Part shown: positions 12,447 through 23,717 of the stretch, piece by piece
How the letters are laid out: each line of letters begins with the position of its first letter
How positions within the stretch are numbered: position 1 is the stretch's first letter
Source of the DNA: Chrysaora quinquecirrha
Taxonomy: Eukaryota; Cnidaria; Scyphozoa; Semaeostomeae; Pelagiidae
Direction of reading: 5' to 3'
NCBI GenBank assembly: GCA_014526335.1
Contig: JACTAT010000060.1
Coordinates: 6,056,898 to 6,120,897 of the forward strand
DNA: 64,000 nucleotides
Notes under the pieces: model-generated
Database searches by the model: none
Told to the model about the DNA's origin: nothing
What the model saw: only the letters and a program-made list of their open reading frames with translations
Translations under genes and position numbers: made by a program

Positions 12447-13395
12447 AGATCTTTAGGCCCTAGAAGACAGACGTATGCGCGTTACCGTAAAAGTGCAAAA
12501 ATACAACTTCATCGCGAGCGACAGCGTCTTTATACGCGTTCGATCGCATGCTGTACCTAAACAGCGTCTTATCTTGAATAAGATAAAGCAATCGCACTGT
12601 CAGATGGCGATCGTTTTTGTACGCAGACAAATATTCCAAGAGAAATAAGCGGAAATTCAAGTGGAATTAAACATTATAAAAAGGCATTTAAAGAAGCAGC
12701 ATGGAAGCTAAACATGATTTAAGTCTTAGAATCATATCTGAGAGTCACCTGAAATTCTCTCGTTAATAATTCAAATCTAATGTTTACCACGGTTTGTCAG
12801 CTCGAAGTATGTATTGAAGCGAAAAAAGAGAAATTTGAAATTTGATTTGACTGCCAGGTTCTTTCTGAAAGAGACAAAGCTGTGTTTGTGCGCTCTGTAT
12901 GAGGTAAAGTAGAAAAAATCGCCTCAAAAGATGGCTTGACTGTACAGTACAGCAATAACATAGAAGGACCCATTCAATCAGTATTTTCTAGAGCTGGTTT
13001 CGTATTCTTTTAGTTAGCTGAATAAATTGATATCTCCTTTTAACAGCACAAAACAAACAGTAACTGGTCGTTAAATTCTGAGAAGCTATTCAAGTTTCAA
13101 GACGCAGAAAAACACGAAAAGCTCTTGAAGACCTTAAAAAATGAAATTGGTTTCTGCTACGTCAGATTAGATCCTTTGGCTATCCAAACAGGTAAATAGC
13201 GTCTATTTGTTTTATCCCTTAAATAAACAACAATAATGTAAATAAAGAGACAGACCAAAGTCTTGCTACATTGTAGTGCAAATAGACCAACGCTTGCCAT
13301 GGACAAGTGAATTTTCTTCAGCATTTCGGCATTTGTTCGTTTCAGGGACGGAAATTATGGGGGTTTCAAGACCCCACCCACTGCTTCCAATTTTG

Positions 13396-13525
13396 TCGGA
13401 AATTTTGGCCTCTAGGCCCCACCAGTCGGAATTTCGAATTGAATGTTACCCTCTCGGTCTCAAAATTTTTCAGTGATTGTCGGAAATTTAGGCCTCTCGG
13501 CCCCAGCAGTCGGAATTTTGAATTT
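13396..13525. repeat. Two-copy tandem repeat, about 82-bp period
   Basis: GTCGGAAATTTTGGCCTCTA is followed about 82 bases later by GTCGGAAATTTAGGCCTCTC, each continuing into GGCCCCA and CAGTCGGAATTT. Open frames over it on both strands are by-products of the repeat. Confidence 0.6.
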
Positions 13526-15319
13526 CCGCCACTGGTTCGTATACTTGTTGTCACGTACGTTTTTTATAAGAAAAACCTCCATGAAACCATTACAGTTCAA
13601 GAATTTTGGATCTCCGTGAAACTTTTCAGCAATTTTCTATAGCTATAACTATAACTATGCACTGCGCTTTAGGCTGAGATCCTGTCACAGATCTGGGAGG
13701 TGACTTTACCCCGGAGAGACCATCACACCGACCAAAGCACCGACAGATCACTCGTGACAACCAAACGCTAGTTGAAAAATTGATTAGAAACCTCTTGAAA
13801 CACTTTCAGATCAGTGCAACATCGTAAAGCTAAACGCAGACTACGTAATCGTCATCCCAAAGGAAACGTATAAGGAAATCAGTGTGCAGATCTCTTGCAC
13901 GCCTTTGCAGGAATAGGAATCCTACCGTTTTAAAAAAATCGTTACGTAAACCTTAGTACGTAAATCTTATAAAAACCATTCAAGTGAGTGAATCGACTTT
14001 CGCTTGTTCCAAGTTTGATTAGTTTGGGTCGCTAAATTAATTGAGGAAATCAGTTTTTAGACAATAATTATCTACCTGCAAGTGATGGAGGAGAAAAATC
14101 GTTATAGATTGATTCTGATGATGATGAGATTGTGGGAATCTGATGAATGGTGTTGGAAAGTTAGTTGAGACCATCAAATGAATCAATACATTGAAGAGTG
14201 TGGGAATAACCAGCTGAATATAATGTGAATATTCAACTTGCTATAAATCGTTCTTAAGGAGAGATCGAAATGCAACTGCTGGAGAAGACGGTCGACCAAG
14301 AATAGGGTCTTGAAAGAGTGATTGAAGCTCATTTTAACTCTTCCAACTTCCCTCTTGTTACCTCCATTTTGATTTCGTTCTTTTTGACAACTATAAAACT
14401 TTGAAATGTGATTCTGGACACAATCTATCAATGGGTTCCTTTTTGCTTCATTTTGCTAAAAAAGCAAGTTAATCAACACCAGTAGATGCAGTAGAAATTC
14501 GACAGCCCTGCTTCGCAGCAGCATGATGCAACTTTGTGAGAGCATTGATAGCCTCGTTTTGAGTAAATTCGCGCCAAAACCGAAATTGATGATGATTTTA
14601 TTCGTCAGCGAAAAGTAGACGAAGTGAAAATGTGGCGATGTTGAGAGCTGGAATGAAGAGAGCCTAGGCCCAAACTTGTTGAAAAAAATTTCAGCAAACC
14701 ACAAACATTTTGCCAAATCACAAAACATTTCTTGACAAACAGAATTGCTTTGCAATGTTTTTGAAAACTTCAAACCCATTTTTCGCTGCTGTTTGTCAAA
14801 AGCAAAAAGTTCACAAGCAAAATCTTTTGCGATGAATCTAGCCAAATGGTAAAACAATTGTTGTAAAAGCAAATTTTATATGTTTGATGAAAAACGTTAT
14901 ATTGTCACTAGTGCTTGAATGCAAAACTTGATAGATAGTTTCTTTAGTTAAGGACTGGGACGAGTGTACAAGGCGATTATCGACCGGAATTTCAGCAGGA
15001 ATAATTTTGGCGCCAAACAGATATAAGCAAAGGTACATATGACTAGATACTGTACATAGTGTCAATTTTGTTCTTTTGAATGACAACGACAATGAATGAC
15101 GCAAAGTTATACAGAAATCTTTCATAAAGGCACGTTTATACATTGTTAAGACACCTAGCTTACTACTCAAACATCAGTCCTCAAAATAACACAACATGAA
15201 GCGTGAAAGTTCAGTTAATACTTGTTATTGGGTCCTGTACTAAGTATATCTGACAGAATTATAGTGCCTTACTTAACTCCATGTTAGTAAGTAGGTGAAG
15301 GTGAAATGGTGCATTTTTA

Positions 15320-15445
15320 GCGCCAGTTGGTAGGACGCCCTGGCTGTGGCGCTATCGTGGCTGGGCTCGAACCCTAACCAGACTGATGAGCTCCTGAAAC
15401 CACGAGGTAGCTGGATTACACCACCGAGAACAGCACAGCAATAAA
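15320..15445 (-). repeat. tRNA-derived SINE, family B (reverse)
   Basis: Read on the minus strand this matches the family at 39375-39540: B-box region GGGTTCGAGCCCAGCCACG, preceded by GGAGCTCATCAGTCTGGTTA, then the TAGCGCCACAGCCAGGG stretch. It appears 5' truncated or diverged at the A box. Confidence 0.6.
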
Positions 15446-15765
15446 CTCAAACGCAAAACAGACACACAGAGCCAAGCAAAAAAACCCAATTTTTTATCGA
15501 GTCCTAAAATAGTGAAAATTTCAAAAGAAATGATCTTGAATTTAATCCTGTGAATTATAATCACCTTTAACAAAGTGATTTTGCGTACTTATATCCCTCA
15601 GCTGAATAGCATCTCTGATTCTAATTCACGGTAGCAACGTAGTTGATAACGTGTTTAAAACCAGTGGAATCGAAAAGTCGAACCGCGCCCAAAAGGTAGA
15701 ACCGCGCCCTTAATTCAATAGTTTCCATGGTTTTCTAGCTCATGTTTTTCTAGCTCATGACACAT

Positions 15766-15938
15766 GAGACGTGAATTTTCCGCAGGAACAAAAGTCCTCA
15801 TACAATTGATTCTGTTAAGCTTATGCTTGACGCATGACAAATTGGCGTCCTGAGACGTGTATTTTGCGCAGGAACAAAGGTCCTCATACAATGGATTCTA
15901 TTGTCAAGCTTATGCTTGATGCATGACAAATTGGCGTC
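15766..15938. repeat. Direct duplication, about 86-bp unit
   Basis: GAGACGTGAATTTTCCGCAG at 15766 recurs as GAGACGTGTATTTTGCGCAG at 15852. Both continue GAACAAA, GTCCTCATACAAT, AAGCTTATGCTTGA and GCATGACAAATTGGCGTC. The two units differ at a few positions, so the duplication is not very recent. Confidence 0.75.
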
Positions 15939-15984
15939 ATTCTTCATTGGTACTTGAGATTTCTATATTACTAAACACCTTTCT

Positions 15985-16160
15985 AGACCTTACGATGTTC
16001 ATTTTATAGCGATTAAAAATTTGAAAATTTATAAATGATTTAACCGTGAAAAATGACTGAGGGTGTGAAATTTCACCCCGAGCGATTTTTCACGGCCAAA
16101 TCCTTAATAAATATTCGAACTTTTCGTCGCTATAAAATCAACACCGTAATGACTAGAATC
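15985..16160. repeat. Foldback (hairpin) element
   Basis: The arms meet near 16070. GTGAAAAATGACTGAGGGTG on the left pairs with the right arm, which reads CACCCCGAGCGATTTTTCAC, and further out CATTTTATAGCG pairs with CGCTATAAAATCAACA. Pairing extends about 75 bases per arm with mismatches. It is non-coding. Confidence 0.65.
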
Positions 16161-16813
16161 ATAAAAATTTGCCTCAACACTAAAATAAAGGTGCTCAATC
16201 TGAATCTGGGGTCAAAATTTTTGTACGAACAAATTTTCGCAAATTTTGAAAACGAGGCTCTTAGTTGAAAAGGTGTATTGTTTATTAATTACTTATTAAT
16301 AACTTACATTTATTGTTCTGTTCACAATCACATTAAGTGTATTGTATTGAGTGAAGATTGATATACATGTTTTGTTGATTTGTCAAATATTTCCTTTTCC
16401 CTTACATTCTGACTCTTAAAAGAAAGGTTATGAATTAGACTCGTGACACGAGTCTCTAGTTTACGCTCCGCTTATTTCGATTTGTTCTCTTTAAACGTCA
16501 GTCGATTACTCGATTGAATCCTAAGGTGTCAACTGACTCTCAAAAGACGCGAGAAGCAGATATAACATATCCCTTGTAAATACAAGAAAAAAGGTGTCTC
16601 AAAGGTGCCACTCGTAGACTAGTATTTATTTCGATTTTTGCTAACGCAGGTTCTCAAAAAGCTATTAAAAACTTCTTTGAACACAATTACGCTTTCAACT
16701 CGACTAAAAACTAAACTTTCTTGCAGGAAATAGAAAATTACAGCTGCAGAGAGAATCAAGAGACAGGGTTGTTTTCTTGGCAGAGAGCAAAATCGTCATC
16801 TTAGTATGCTGCG

Positions 16814-19800
16814 ATGAAATTTCATTCCAAAGTGTACCAAATGCTGCTAGAATTGATTGCCTTGGCTATTGGCATTAGAGATCTTGTTGCAGGGACCAAT
16901 ATGTATGCATATGCATCAACTGATACAACAAGCCATACTGGAATACCAACTACGAGTGCCGTGACAGTAACAGGCAAGTGTTTTAATACATTTTCAAATC
17001 ACAAAAATTTCACATTCACTCACAAACTTTCGGTAACAAGGGCAGCAATCTTTGCTTCGAAAATGCCAGCAATAGCACTTTCAGATTCATACCGGGGCTT
17101 ACTCCGTTCTCAACGGAAATATAAGAAGACTTCTAAACTAAATCTTTAAACAAAAGTTTAAGGTAAAGGTCATGGCTTTTATATAGCGCCGTTATCTATC
17201 ACTGGACATATTCAGCAGCGCTTCACAACTATTTACCCCCTTACCTCAGGCCATTTTTTTCATTTTCCATTTTTATTTTTTGCTATACTCCCTGGGGAGT
17301 ATATATCGACTCGCTTGCAGCCATATAGTCGGCGCTACGAGGGTTTTAAGGCCTTCATCAGCAAGGTACCAATTTTACACCTTGGTGCGGTGTCACAGAG
17401 AGCAAGGTTTTCTACACCTAGTAAATTTGTGCTCCCTAGTCTGGATTTGAACCACAGACCTTGAGCTCAAATGGCACAAGTGCTAACCACTACGCTACGC
17501 TGCTCTTTTACGCAAGTGCTAATCACTACGCTACGCTACGCTCCATTTAGTTCTATCACTGAACTAAATGGTGATACTCAATGCTTAAAGACCCTTCGGT
17601 CAAGAGTACTCACAACCAAGATTAAGATGCTTTTTGAACAGGTGAAGGCTATAACTATTTCAGAAGCCACCAAGGCCTCGCCTGCAATGACGCAGAGCTG
17701 TGGGATAAGACACAGGCAAAAATTGGTGATTTATACATTTCGGTAGTGCACTTTAATGGATAAAGCCCTAAAGAGCCCTATTTATCATTTATCTAGCGCT
17801 TAGGCCGCTTGGTATTATAATTTTAGGTGCGTGCCTCGTAAATGATTTAAATAGCAAATGACTCTCTTAAATCTTGTATCAATCGAGCGTTTGAAGTCCC
17901 AACAAGGGAAAAAGGAAACTTAATGACGTACCTAAAGCACATTCGAACAATTTGGCCCCATAAGGGGTAACGGGGTTCATGACGCACATAGAATATTGAA
18001 ACAACGAATTTCCGACGACCTGACAAACTTGCTCACTATAGGTATACAAGATGCTGGACAATATTAAAGGTACACACTAAACTTTTGAGTAACAGTAAGG
18101 GAAATGGGTATACCTAGAAGTATAATTCCCTTGTTATTCTTAAAGGGCGGCACTTGTTTTTTTCATAGTTGCATGTCAAGGTCATAGAAACGTGCAATAA
18201 TATTTAGAAAAGCTATAACCTAAGGCCTGCAGTTTACCATAACTTAGCAATCGAACCGTAACCTTAGAAACTGCAACAGGTACCCTATTTTAATCGACAA
18301 AAGAAAAAAGATAATTGCCAAAATGTACTGATTGGATTATAATAGTCGATTTATGTTGCGATTGAGAAGATTGGGTTATCAATATCAACATCACTGTCAG
18401 TAATTCTATCAATATCAGTGTCAGTATCAATACAAGTACCATTATCATTATCACCATCAATATTATTATCAATATCAGCATTATTATCAGCATTAGTATC
18501 AGTATCAGTATGAGTGCCACCAATATCAATATCAGTATCAATATCAATATCACAACAATATTTGTATCAGTATCAATATCAATATCAATATCAATATCAA
18601 TATCAATATCAATATTAGTATCATTATCAATATCATTATCATTATTAATATCATTATTAATATCAATATCAATATCAATATCAATATCAATATCAATATA
18701 AACATCAATATCAATATCAATATCAATATCAATATCAATGTCAATATCAATATCAATAGCAGTACCAGTATCAGTATCGGTATCACCAATACCAATGTCA
18801 TTACCATTACCAATACCAATACTAATATCAATACCGATACCAATGTCAATACCAATAGTAAGCTACTCACAATACTATAGATCTTATAAGCGCTACTCTT
18901 TTCCTTGCAGAATTCTGCCAAGACAGAAACTGGACAAAATATAAATCGAATTGTTATCGAGTATTTCGGACGTTTGATTACTTCACCTCAGCACAAAAAT
19001 CATGCCAAGACAATGGTGCATACTTAGTATCTATCAAAGATAAGGACGAAAATAATCTCGTAGAGAAATTAGTTGCAGCTAATACTCGATATAATGAAGC
19101 GTGGATAGGACTTAAGTTTGATAAACAAAAGAATATATATGAATGGTTGGATAAACAGACAAAGTATCAGTATACGAATTGGTTGTATGAAAAACACTCA
19201 AGTGATGGAGAATGCATAGAGATGATTCCAGGTGGAATGTGGAGCAGAGTTCTTTGTTATAAAAAGCTGCAGTTCGTGTGCGAGAAAGGTGAGTTGGTAC
19301 TGAGGCTATTTGTAAGTCTCGCCCTGATCGCACCGTGCCGGCAATGGTTTTCAAAGAGCTTTTCGTCGACACTGAACGCGACTGCTGGTTCAGACCCCGT
19401 TTACACGGGAACGGATCCGAGTGGTTCCGTCTCCAGAAAGGTCACGATAGGATACGCATGGGTCCGTTCCTTTGCGTGAACGGGATCGTATCTTTTGGGT
19501 ACGCTAGAAAAGCTTATCCATTTGGATATGTTCCCGCGTAAACGCAATGAAATCGCACCCGGAAGGTACGGATCTTTTGGATCCTTATCTATTTCTCTCG
19601 TGTGAACAGGATCTCAATTTTCTAATCAAGCCATTTTCTCGTCTCATTCCCGTTCCCCCATGATTGGCAACAGAGCTTTCCATAACGTTGCCCCGATAGA
19701 TATCAAAGGCTTTTCAAAGCGTTGATTACTGTCGAATACTCGGTCTAATACTGTGCCACAGTCAAAAGCCTTGATTTATGTTAATATATTTTCTCGGATT

Positions 19801-21854
19801 TGAGTTCTTCCAATATGATGCTAGAGTAAGGTCCGTGATAAGACTAGAGGCCAATTTTAAGTTTATTCGATAACAGAACAGAACTAGGTGCACATGAATC
19901 CGATCAGCCTAATTTCCGGGGCAAATAGGACTCTCGGTAAACACTGCACTGTCCATATTTGAGGGCTAGGTAATAACAACAACAACAACAACAACAACGA
20001 CGACAACAACAGATAACAGAAATATTTGGGAACGAAGTTTGATCGTGATCTGATTATGAATTCAGGCAATCTAATCATCTTTTCACTCCGGGCTCGGCAT
20101 CAACAAAGTTTTATTATTAAGACACGGCTTTTAACTCAGCAATGTCTTAGCTATGTCAAACATTATCAAACTTCATAGAAACCCGAAGAACTACAAATCT
20201 TGTCACCACTCAAAGACAAACTTAGAGACAGCTGAAAATATTCAGGTTTTACGAGAAACAATTAATTTGTACAACAATGAAAAACGAAAATAAGCTATAA
20301 ATTTCAAAATTGTATAATTGCAATATGTAATTGCATATGAAAGCCAAAGTATACGCTGCTATACTGTTTCAAAAGGCCTTCAATAATATATATTGTGTGT
20401 TTGTTGTATTTGTACAGTATGTACAAACATACGTAAGGTTATACGTATTAACAATCTCAAAAGGCATACAATTTCTAAAAAACTGAATGATTACGTTTGT
20501 CTGATAATACCCAGTTTTCATTGAAAATGCTCTAAGTCATAATGTGATTATTTTCATAACAGCACTGATTTCACTTTGCTGAAAACTATATTTGCTAGTG
20601 TTCAGAAATTTCTCTGCCACTGTCGTTTCTTATCTCAAGGAATCGTGGGCCTGAGAAGAGGTACACTGAGAAACAGACTTAAGACAGGGCATTTTTTAAC
20701 ATTGTAACTAATGGGGCCCGATGCCTTCCCCTAACTACTGGGGCCCAATGCCTTCCACTAACTACTGGAGCCCAATGCCTTGGGGCCCAATCCCCTAACT
20801 TCTGGAGCCCAATGCCTTTCCCTAACAACTGGAGCCCAATACCTTCCCCAGTAGTGAGCGCCAAAATCACACAATTTCCCCTCTACTTTGGGCCCTTTGA
20901 TTGTCAATTCCCACTTACCCACGGTTTTTTTGAAATCAACTGGGAGTTTTTTCCAAATGGCAATGGCTATCTTTAATTAGCTACATTATGTATTTAGACA
21001 TTGGCAGTATTGGTAAAAATAATGTTTTGTTTGAGTTTCTTACAAGAACAAAATGCGACTTCAAGTTGAATTTGTCCTTTGCCGTTTCTCGTTTGGAGCA
21101 ACTGTGACAACCTTTAAACGATGCTATTTGCCGCAGCGTAGACCCGTCCGCTTGTCCGCTTCTATCGGTTCTTACTCTTTTGGGCCAATTTAGCAAATTT
21201 TCCCCTGTGGTGAAAATTTCTTAAAAAATGCCCTGATCAAATGTCATTCATTCTCTTACGCATAGTTCAACCCTAGAGATCTCCAGAATGTACAGAATAT
21301 GTATAGAAGAAACAGGCCTGGAGAAAGTCTAACCTTTACTATGATATTAATTTCTAGTGCCTCAATCTAATATTTCTAACGTGTGCAGAGTTTTCTAATC
21401 GCGTATGCCAACTTTTGGTCTGTTTGAAGTTCAGAGGTTTTATAAGTACATTCTTTATCTTCTAGCGGTTGTTCCACCAAAGAAAGATGAAACTAAAACC
21501 AAACTGATTATAATGATTACTCTTCCTCTTTCTTGTGTTGCGATCATGATGATGTTTGTTGGATATTTGTGCTTCAGAAGCCATCAAGAAATCAAATCAC
21601 TTCCCGACACGCGCCGAAAAGTCTCGCAACATTTCGTCGACGTCGTCAGTAACACTGCGAGTATCGGAACCGAGAAATTAATACACTCGCCGACGCAAGT
21701 AACAGATACTGTACAAACTGATAACGATAAAGAAAATTCAAACGGTGAGTCTAAAGAAAGCAAAGAACCCGAAAAATATCCCGAAAGGAGAACGAGGGCT
21801 TATACTTCCCCGAATGGATCTGAGAAAATGTACAAACAAGTAACTTTCGTGTGA
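16814..21854 (+). CDS. Single-pass membrane protein with one C-type lectin domain
   Basis: Three exons join in frame: 16814-16973, 18911-19288 and 21466-21854 (927 nt, 308 aa). Residues 1-30 hold a hydrophobic stretch (LLELIALAIGI) that could be a signal peptide. The C-type lectin fold spans about residues 56-178, with six cysteines in the classic order (C56, C68, C85, C155, C169, C177) and the core motif AWIGL. The EPN/QPD and WND motifs that bind calcium and sugar in classical members are absent: the region reads NWLYEKHSSDGEC and later MWSRVLC. So calcium-dependent sugar binding is doubtful. Residues about 193-216 form one transmembrane helix, followed by a 92-residue charged tail ending in TFV, a class I PDZ-ligand pattern. 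Intron 1 uses a GC donor (CAG|GCAAGT), the only choice I found that keeps phase. Likely topology is type I, with a role in recognition or adhesion; the ligand is unknown. Intron 1 carries a SINE and a large microsatellite; intron 2 carries a MITE. Confidence 0.87.
17170..17512 (-). repeat. tRNA-derived SINE, family D
   Basis: On the minus strand the head reads AGCGTAGTGGTTAGCAC (A box) and, about 40 bases on, GTGGTTCAAATCC (B box), followed by a long tail including GGCGCTATATAAAAGCC near 17180. It lies in lectin intron 1. Overall structure resembles a full-length SINE of about 340 bp. Confidence 0.6.
18360..18870. repeat. (ATATCA)n hexanucleotide microsatellite
   Basis: About 500 bp of AATATC/ATATCA units with scattered variants, in intron 1 of the lectin gene and ending about 40 bp before exon 2. 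Open frames of 60-120 codons on both strands here are low-complexity Ile/Ser or Leu/Ile runs, not genes. Confidence 0.95.
19392..19614. repeat. MITE with AGACCCCGTTTACACG ends
   Basis: The left end AGACCCCGTTTACACG is matched by the inverted right end CGTGTGAACAGGATCT. Internal blocks GGGATCGTATCTTTTGGGTA and GGATCTTTTGGATCC recur in the second copy at 26215-26417. It lies in intron 2 of the lectin gene. No target duplication is clear. Confidence 0.7.
20700..20870. repeat. GGGCCCAATGCCTT minisatellite
   Basis: Five or six imperfect units of about 30 bp resemble GGAGCCCAATGCCTTCCCCT followed by AACTACT. This is direct-repeat DNA in intron 2 of the lectin gene; units abut without unique spacers, so it is not CRISPR-like. 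Confidence 0.8.
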
Positions 21855-22370
21855 AAAGAATACTTCGGAAGCCCTTTTGAACAAACGACGAAGAGCAAAA
21901 AGTCTGACAGTTATGTTCTGAATTATATCATCGCAGCGACTCATTTCAACAGTCATTCATTTGTTTAAATTGTGAGTAGCCAATCAACATTTATTATTAA
22001 TAACCACGTGATAAAACCAACGGCCAGGTCATCATGATATAAACAAAGAAGTTAATGAATGAAATGAAAATTATTCTACGTCCTACCTTAAGATGCTTGG
22101 GATTTTGGGTTTTGTAAGTGAAATGAAAAATCTCAATAATTAATATAGCGGTGGATGAAAGCAAAGAATGAATCAATTTGGCTGGACCACGAGTTTTTAT
22201 TCAAACAGAGAGGGAAGCTTTGGCATGCTGTATACCTGAAAAAGCGTGGCTTGATGCTCATACTGTTTGAATTATCAATATTAGTTGATAGCGACCTCAG
22301 AACAGTTTGACGTAAAACCGTTTACAAATATCGTGCTTCCATATTAACTCGTTATCCCCATCTCCAACAA

Positions 22371-22500
22371 AACAACAACAACAACAACAACAATAATAAT
22401 AATAACAACCAGAGCAACAAAAGCAGCAGTAACAACAACATCAGCAAAAACATTAATTACCATAACAACAACAATATCAACCGCTGCAACAACTAAGCCA
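22371..22500. repeat. CAA/AAC-rich microsatellite
   Basis: An interrupted (CAA)n/(AAT)n run, most regular at 22371-22405 and decaying to the right. Confidence 0.8.
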
Positions 22501-22617
22501 AAACAGCTGCTCCCGAACTGCCCGTCTCCACTCTCGGTTTAGGCTCCAAAAATCAAACCAATGAAACCAATTCGCAACACCCTAGTTTAAGCTGCATTTT
22601 TAACAACGACAAAAACA

Positions 22618-22904
22618 ACCTCGTCCCCAGGCCCCCAAATCCAATTTCCTCGAATCTCAACCGTCAAATCGATTTGGGCCAAGATGCAATATCTCATGTA
22701 GCATCATTTTTTGGTTTTTATAGATGTTTTTTCACATAGTTTTGGGCCTATTTTGGTGTGAAATTTTGAAGAAACTGTGACGTCACTTAAAATATCTATT
22801 GTTTGAACAGCCAATCAAATTGCGAATAGACAAGGTCGATACCAGGGTCGAATATGGACAGCGGAGTTTCACGTAGAGGCCTATTCGCCCTGGGGACGAG
22901 GTTG
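22618..22904. mobile_element. MITE with 15-bp inverted termini AACCTCGTCCCCAGG
   Basis: The left end AACCTCGTCCCCAGG is the exact reverse complement of the right end CCTGGGGACGAGGTT. The 287-bp interior is non-coding and matches, inverted, the copy at 6828-7246. Shorter relatives with similar ends (AACCTCGTACCCAG ... AACGAGGTT) appear at about 24908-24963 and 52390-52510, and a lone CTGGGAACGAGGTT at about 218-232. Confidence 0.75.
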
Positions 22905-23717
22905 CGACAAAAAAACTTAAGGTATTGGCAGCGATAACTGTTAGTCGTGCTATATTCAGCCTTCCGAAAATCTTGGTTGTCCAGCAATGCGAATAAAACA
23001 GAGAGCAGCATATTCAAAAGTTTTCATTGAACGCAAAGTGCACAGAGCTGCATTTCACAATGGTATTAACTATACACAGAAAGCCAATAACGCTACGAGT
23101 AACTACAACCGCGATGATTTCAGACCGGACCGGACAGCAACAACGTCACTCTATAGTTTTCTGCAGATTAACCCCTTCTACGCTGTAATCTACGGGCAAA
23201 CATAGTAAATTAAAGTTTTATAGTGTAAAAATTATATAGTTAACAGAGATGTGTATATAAACTTGTAGTCTGAAAGATGTTTATTAGAATAGATATATCA
23301 AAGAAGATGCGGAGACATGTGCAATTTGTTATGTTTGTCGTCTTTGTGTTATTTTTTAAGTTCAAACACTGTACGATGCTCTATCGAGCAGCCCTTTAAG
23401 CAAAACTTGCCGCGAGTCGCTCTCTCTAGCTTCCTTTTTCTGTCCTCTGATTTCTCTCAATAACAAAGAGAGGGATATGCTAATGATCTAAGAATCCTTC
23501 GTTCTCCTAGTTTAGCCAGGCCTTAACACAGCTCTTAATAGCTAGAATACAGCTTCTTCCACAGCGCCTATATGAATAACACCGAACAAAACGCCTCGCA
23601 GTTACATTCAGATGAATATATACACTGCAAAACATCTCAGGGAATTCTGTGAAGATACAGATTATATTAGTTAAACATGTAAGGTTATAAGAAATTCAAC
23701 ATACTTGTTTGCAGTGA

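Larger units (their letters stand above)
1..16813. other. Gene-poor, repeat-rich left flank
   Basis: I recognise no protein-coding gene in this 16.8 kb. Open frames here are short (the longest, 2251-2784, is 177 codons), have no domain I recognise and do not link through splice sites. The block is AT-rich and holds the repeats listed separately: a GAGTC-type satellite, a foldback element, several MITEs and tRNA-derived SINEs. Unlisted stretches such as 4520-6050, 9000-11800 and 13530-15320 show nothing I can name, apart from weak direct similarity between about 9935-10000 and 10200-10275. Upstream non-coding exons of the lectin gene could lie near its right end, but I cannot place them. Confidence 0.6.
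21855..23717. other. Intergenic, lectin to GTF3C5 (convergent 3' ends)
   Basis: Both neighbouring genes end here, so the 3' UTRs must lie in this stretch. It holds a CAA-rich microsatellite (22371-22500) and a MITE (22618-22904), listed separately. I see no gene in the rest; open frames at 22796-23205 overlap the MITE or are short and featureless. Confidence 0.6.

Noticed and set aside
18290..18944. Open frames on both strands over the lectin intron
   Set aside because: They translate the ATATCA microsatellite (Ile/Ser or Leu/Ile runs).
20700..20870. CRISPR-like regular repeats
   Set aside because: Units are imperfect and abut directly with no unique spacers, and the DNA is eukaryotic; it is a minisatellite.
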